A stretch of 64,000 nucleotides of DNA from Hyphomicrobium sp. D-2 (GTDB lineage: Bacteria > Pseudomonadota > Alphaproteobacteria > Rhizobiales > Hyphomicrobiaceae). Location: assembly GCF_029872155.1 (NCBI RefSeq), contig NZ_JARXLA010000005.1, forward strand, positions 124,001 to 188,000, in the 5' to 3' direction. A program made the position numbers and the translations under genes. Of this stretch, positions 60,571 to 64,000 are shown piece after piece. The notes below the pieces were generated by a model that saw only the letters and a list, made by a program, of their open reading frames with translations, was not told where the DNA came from and made no database searches. Numbering within the stretch: position 1 is the stretch's first letter; each line of letters starts with the position of its first letter.

Positions 60571-61590
60571 CTAGCCGGCGAACATGCCCCGCGCGATCAA
60601 TCCCGGCACCAGCAGGGCAGCGGACCACAGCGCAGCGGCGACCACGCTCAGCGGGATGAAACTCGCCAGCGGCATGTTCTCAACGCCCGCTGCAATCGGA
60701 ACCGTTGCCCGGCGCGTTCCCAAAGCCTTGCTGGTGATGACACCGATCACACCGTTCTGGCGCAGGAAGCTGCGCGCTGCCGCAACGCCTTTACCGGCGT
60801 CATTGATGTACCAGGCGTCGGAAAGTTCGCCCCGTGATGTCGCGCCGGCACGATGAAAGAACAGGTCGGCGGCGAGAGCACCGGCGGCACCCGCAAGGAA
60901 AATGGGCAGGAATGAACCGCCCGCATAAAGGTGCAGGCCGCCAATGAAGGCAAAAACCACCATCATCGGAATAACCAGCGACGCCATCGGGATCGCGCCC
61001 GCGAAGGCAACGGCGAACATGATCGCCGCGATCAGCCATTCGTGGTCGCGCATGAAAGCGAAGATCGCGTCCTGATAGGCGACAAAGAGCACCGGCCACA
61101 GGATGACCCAGATGGCCCAGATGAAAGCGCTGGCGACATTGGCGATCTGAAACGGGACCTGCGGCATGGCAAACATGCCCGCCACGACTGGGATCACCGC
61201 GCGCACCGGGCCGACGAAGTGGCCGAGGAAAACGCTCCACAGGCCATGCTCTTCGAAGAAGGCTTCACCGCGCGGAATGAGCGTTGGGTTGTTCTTGAAC
61301 GGCCAGACGTTCGGAATGGTGTCCTTGAAGTAGAGGCCGATCCAGTAGGAAACGGTATAGCCCGCCACGCCGCCTAGCCCTGCTGCTACAACACTCCACA
61401 GCAGAACGCTGGAGCCGACACCGCTGGCGGCCAGCAGAAAGGCCAGCGCGGTGAGGATGGCCCAGCCCGGCCACACGATGGAGAGGAAGCAGAGCGATTC
61501 ACCGAAGGCGACCAGAAACGCAATCGGTATGGCCCAGCCCTGACCCTGTCGCACTACGGAAACGATCGATTCGACGAGGCTATCGGTCAT
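60571..61590 (-). CDS. DedA/VTT-family membrane protein, apparently internally duplicated
   Basis: The 339-residue membrane protein starts as a classical DedA: FGESLCFLSIVWPGWAIL, then GYTVSYWIGLYF and the motif FFEEHGLWSVFLGHFVGPVR with IPVVAGMFAMP. After a second membrane region, residues about 285-335 repeat the same pattern: AARSFLRQNGVIGVITSKAL, RRATVPIAAGVENMPLASF and a tryptophan-containing membrane helix to the end. Ordinary DedA proteins are about 200-220 residues, so this is a tandem VTT arrangement. DedA proteins recycle undecaprenyl phosphate or other lipids. Convergent with btaB. Confidence 0.85.
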   Translation of the reverse strand: MTDSLVESIVSVVRQGQGWAIPIAFLVAFGESLCFLSIVWPGWAILTALAFLLAASGVGSSVLLWSVVAAGLGGVAGYTVSYWIGLYFKDTIPNVWPFKNNPTLIPRGEAFFEEHGLWSVFLGHFVGPVRAVIPVVAGMFAMPQVPFQIANVASAFIWAIWVILWPVLFVAYQDAIFAFMRDHEWLIAAIMFAVAFAGAIPMASLVIPMMVVFAFIGGLHLYAGGSFLPIFLAGAAGALAADLFFHRAGATSRGELSDAWYINDAGKGVAAARSFLRQNGVIGVITSKALGTRRATVPIAAGVENMPLASFIPLSVVAAALWSAALLVPGLIARGMFAG

Positions 61591-61697
61591 GGCGTGGTCC
61601 CATTGTTATCGGAGCGACGGGCGCTTGGACGTGGACAGGTTGGCCGATGCGCAAGACCGGCAATTAGTGCCGCCCGACGCGGGACTCAACCCGGCCA

Positions 61698-62141
61698 TCA
61701 ACCCCGGCGGCAGCGGCGCTTCATTTCGGCGCCCAGTTCCCTTGATACCTCGGTGGCCAGCATCATGCCGCGCGAGACCTGTGCCGGTGTCAGGTTATTT
61801 GCACCGCGCAGCACACCCGGCGCGCGGTCGGCCTCGTTCTTGCCATGGGCAAGCTCTTCGCAGGAGAGCTCTTTCTTTTTGCTCTTGAGCGCAAACAGGC
61901 GCACGCCGGAAGCATAGGCCTCGGGCGGGGCAGGGGCTCTTAGCCAGGCGCGATCATGGTCATCGACGAGATGGCGCAAGGTGCGCTGCCGCTTGGCGAT
62001 GCAGTCGCTCGAATCGTCAACGCAGGTCAGGCCGGAACTGGCGCCCCCGGTGGTGACGTTAGGGCCGGTGCAGCCGACCGGCGCGAGGGGCACAAAAACG
62101 ATGAGCAGAACCGGAAACCTCCGGCGTCGGTCGAGATTCAT
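61698..62141 (-). CDS. Small putative lipoprotein
   Basis: The 147-residue product begins with a basic head and hydrophobic segment ending APVGCTG, a lipobox-like cysteine (position 24) though Pro at -3 is unusual. The mature part has four more cysteines, including TCVDDSSDC and ELSCEEL, and the blocks YASGVRLFALK and LTPAQVSRGMMLATEV. The pattern is familiar to me from hypothetical proteins of Hyphomicrobiales but has no named function. It is divergent from the quinone oxidoreductase gene. Confidence 0.72.
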   Translation of the reverse strand: MNLDRRRRFPVLLIVFVPLAPVGCTGPNVTTGGASSGLTCVDDSSDCIAKRQRTLRHLVDDHDRAWLRAPAPPEAYASGVRLFALKSKKKELSCEELAHGKNEADRAPGVLRGANNLTPAQVSRGMMLATEVSRELGAEMKRRCRRG

Positions 62142-62241
62142 TCTTGGTCCCTTGTCGGCGCACGGTTAAAGCCCGTAGAAGGCCACCATGGCCGCGTCAA
62201 GGCGAATTCGATGCGCGGCGGCAACAGCGAAAGGCGTTCCC

Positions 62242-63216
62242 ATGGCACACGCGATCCGTATCCAGGCAAATGGCGGTCCGGAGGTGTTCTCCTGGGAGGC
62301 AATCGCGGTGGGCGCGCCGGGACCGGGTGAGGCACTGCTGCATCAGCGGGCGGTGGGCCTCAACTACATCGATGTCTACCATCGCACGGGGCTTTATCCG
62401 CTGGCATCCTTCCCGGCCATCATCGGCATGGAGGGCGCTGGCGTCGTTGCCGCGGTCGGGCCGGGGGTGACGGACGTGGCCGTCGGCGATCGCGTCGCCT
62501 ATGCCGGTGTGCCGGGCGCCTACGCCGAGGAGCGCCTGATCCCGGCCGATCGGCTGGTGAAGCTGCCGGACGACGTGAGTTTCGAGACGGCGGCGTCGGT
62601 GATGTTGCAGGGTATGACCGCGCGTTACCTGCTGCGCGAGACGTATCCTGTTTCCGCCTCCACGGTGCTGCTGTTCCATGCCGCTGCCGGCGGTGTGGGC
62701 CTCATTGCCTGTCAGTGGGCGAAGGCGCTGGGTGCCACCATGATCGGCACTGTCGGTTCGCCGGAAAAAATGGAGCTGGCCAAGGCCGCCGGCTGCACGC
62801 ACGTGATCAACTACCGGACAGAAGATTTCGTCGCGCGCGTGCGCGAGTTGACCGGCGGGCAGGGCTGCGATGTCGTCTACGACAGCATCGGCAAGGATAC
62901 GTTCCCGGCGTCGCTCGATTGCCTGAAACCGAAGGGCCTGTGGGTCAGCTTCGGCAATGCTTCCGGCCCGGTGCCGCCGTTCGATATCGGTCTGCTGTCA
63001 GCCAAGGGATCGCTGTTTGCCACCAGGCCCTCCGTGATGGCCTACACCGCGACCCGCGCCGACCTTCTCGCCAACGCCAATGAGCTGTTCGGAATGATCG
63101 CCAGCGGCGCCATCCGGCCGAACATTTCGCGCACCTATCCGCTGCGTGATGTTGCGGAGGCTCACCGAGATCTGGAATCGCGCCGCACTACGGGTTCGAT
63201 CGTGCTGACGGTTTAA
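62242..63216 (+). CDS. NADPH:quinone oxidoreductase (zeta-crystallin type)
   Basis: This medium-chain dehydrogenase/reductase lacks the zinc cysteines, as expected for quinone reductases. The 324-residue protein has the catalytic-domain start QANGGPEVFSWEAI, then NYIDVYHRTGLYPL, GMEGAGVVAAVGPGV and the Rossmann motif HAAAGGVGLIACQWAKAL, followed by a cofactor-binding region around GTVGSPEKMELAKAAG. It reduces quinones with NADPH by one or two electrons. I start at the ATG at 62242, downstream of AGGCG; the frame to 62188 is not supported. It is a single gene. Confidence 0.92.
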   Translation: MAHAIRIQANGGPEVFSWEAIAVGAPGPGEALLHQRAVGLNYIDVYHRTGLYPLASFPAIIGMEGAGVVAAVGPGVTDVAVGDRVAYAGVPGAYAEERLIPADRLVKLPDDVSFETAASVMLQGMTARYLLRETYPVSASTVLLFHAAAGGVGLIACQWAKALGATMIGTVGSPEKMELAKAAGCTHVINYRTEDFVARVRELTGGQGCDVVYDSIGKDTFPASLDCLKPKGLWVSFGNASGPVPPFDIGLLSAKGSLFATRPSVMAYTATRADLLANANELFGMIASGAIRPNISRTYPLRDVAEAHRDLESRRTTGSIVLTV

Positions 63217-63553
63217 CGCCCGCTGCACTTTACCTGCCTGCCGCTGCTGCCGATCTTTCGCGGGCCGTTTCTTGCGCCCTGGCGCAAACCCAAAACTAGG
63301 GTTAGCGAGCAACTTCTGGTTATGGTTTACCGCAGGTAACCATGACGGTGAACGCTTGCTTTCCGGCTGCGCGGAACCGAGCCATTTGCGCCAGCTTGGA
63401 GCGCATTTGAACGGTGCCGTTTACCTATATGGCGGCCGCCATTTACCAGTTTTCATCCCCTGCCTGCCATCCTCGATCATGGTTATCGAGACGCCGGGAT
63501 AAGCAACAAAAGCGGCGTCGTCCGAAATGTAATGAGTACGGGCGGGACACGAA
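63217..63553. other. Intergenic region with two palindromes
   Basis: These 337 bases contain TTGCGCC-CT-GGCGCAA (63272-63287), a perfect 7-bp inverted repeat without a T-run, and ATGGTTTACC-GCA-GGTAACCAT (63322-63343), arms of nine bases with one bulge. No credible gene is seen. Both palindromes are candidate operator sites for the SEL1-type gene downstream. Confidence 0.5.
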
Positions 63554-63823
63554 ATGGCACGGCTGGAACTGAGAAACCACGGATTTGAGGAAAGCACCGA
63601 TTACGCAGCAGCGCCGGATGCTTTTTTCCAACTCGGCCTTAGGTATTGCGTAGGCCGGGATGTGAAACTCGATCTCATCGAAGCGCACAAATGGTTCAAC
63701 CTTGCCGCCATGCGCGGCAACGACGACGCCAAGCGCTATCGGCTTGAGATCTCACGCGAGATGACGAAAGTGCAGATCTCCCGTGCGCAGCGTCTTGCTC
63801 GCGAGTGGATCAAGAAGCACTGA
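63554..63823 (+). CDS. SEL1-like repeat protein
   Basis: The 89-residue protein is a single SEL1-type repeat with flanks: DAFFQLGLRYCVGRDVKLDLIEAHKWFNLAAMRGNDDAKRYR, then an amphipathic helix ending in REWIKKH. Proteins of this length and form are known in Hyphomicrobiales and have no assigned function; SEL1 repeats mediate protein contacts. The ATG at 63554 follows a poor ribosome site (CGGGACACG). Nothing else is obviously coupled to it. Confidence 0.85.
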   Translation: MARLELRNHGFEESTDYAAAPDAFFQLGLRYCVGRDVKLDLIEAHKWFNLAAMRGNDDAKRYRLEISREMTKVQISRAQRLAREWIKKH

Positions 63824-63980
63824 CGCATCCCTATCGGAATGTGTTCCGGTTGTCCGTTGCGCTGGATCAAGATCATTGGCTGTCTGCCGCAAATAAGTCT
63901 GGAGCTGGGCGCTACTGTCTGCGCGGCTCGGATTGCGAGCCCGTGATAACTCCAGCGCTATCGCAAGGGGCAGCCAGAAC

Positions 63981-64000
63981 ATGTGGGAAGCCGTCGCCGG
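63981..64000 (+). CDS. Possible gene start at the right edge
   Basis: ATG at 63981 has AAGGGG at 63965-63970 upstream and opens a frame MWEAVA that runs off the window. TGGATCAAGATCAT at 63863-63876 resembles an FNR/FixK box in eight of ten positions. Only six codons are visible, so the product is unknown. Confidence 0.3.

Noticed and set aside
1-64000. Phage, CRISPR, toxin-antitoxin or antiphage defence systems
   Set aside because: No arrays, cas genes, phage structural genes, restriction enzymes or paired toxin genes were recognised anywhere in the window.

Overview
The window reads as chromosomal DNA of an alphaproteobacterium, most likely of the order Hyphomicrobiales (Rhizobiales). The case rests on marker genes and their order: divK-pleD, rpmG, a DUF983 gene, rnr, topA, dprA, plsY, pyrC, pyrB, ruvX and gatC-gatA, with an EipB-type envelope protein, a phasin, a bactofilin and btaA-btaB betaine-lipid genes. 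The genus cannot be settled by reading. I recognised no rRNA, tRNA, CRISPR array, phage or insertion sequence. Almost all of the window is ordinary core genome.

Layout. 1-6.9 kb: the end of a VWA-like gene, a membrane J-domain protein, a D,D-carboxypeptidase with a SPOR domain, a phasin, and clpS-clpA. 6.9-9.9 kb: a compact four-gene minus-strand operon (TetR regulator, Tat-exported metallo-beta-lactamase-fold protein, SoxYZ-like carrier, AhpD-like protein) with a strong operator-like palindrome in front; it resembles the quinoprotein relay modules, but no quinoprotein is present. 10-19 kb: an MHS transporter, a HIT protein, a COG3146 acyltransferase, a glycerophosphodiesterase, RidA, EipB, DUF3572, and the cell-cycle regulators divK (with an apparent frame break at its start) and pleD. 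19.1-19.75 kb is a gene-poor stretch with short repeats. 19.75-28.3 kb: rpmG, DUF983, rnr, topA, dprA, plsY on the minus strand.

28.6-36.4 kb is the main accessory block: five enzymes matching the complete WbpA-WbpB-WbpE-WbpD-WbpI route to UDP-2,3-diacetamido-2,3-dideoxy-mannuronic acid, plus an AsnB-type amidotransferase. It lies between plsY and pyrC, which are usually neighbours in this order, so it looks like an insertion into a conserved operon. No glycosyltransferase or flippase accompanies it. 36.7-39 kb: a pyrC-type gene lacking the HxH metal motif, and pyrB.

39-50 kb: an AidB-like acyl-CoA dehydrogenase, a PcfJ-like protein, ruvX, a fused MFS/spermidine-synthase-like protein, gatC-gatA, a chorismate mutase, a small membrane protein, a bactofilin and gatB. 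50-64 kb: an APC permease, an alpha/beta hydrolase, cytochrome b561 with YceI, a membrane PAS-GGDEF-EAL protein with a degenerate GGDEF motif, two methyltransferases, btaA-btaB, a DedA-family protein that appears internally duplicated, a small lipoprotein, a quinone oxidoreductase and a one-repeat SEL1 protein. A new gene may begin at the right edge.

The points I would examine first are the divK start, the orphan relay operon with its TetR operator, the sugar-nucleotide island, the pseudo-dihydroorotase and the 19.1-19.75 kb intergenic region.
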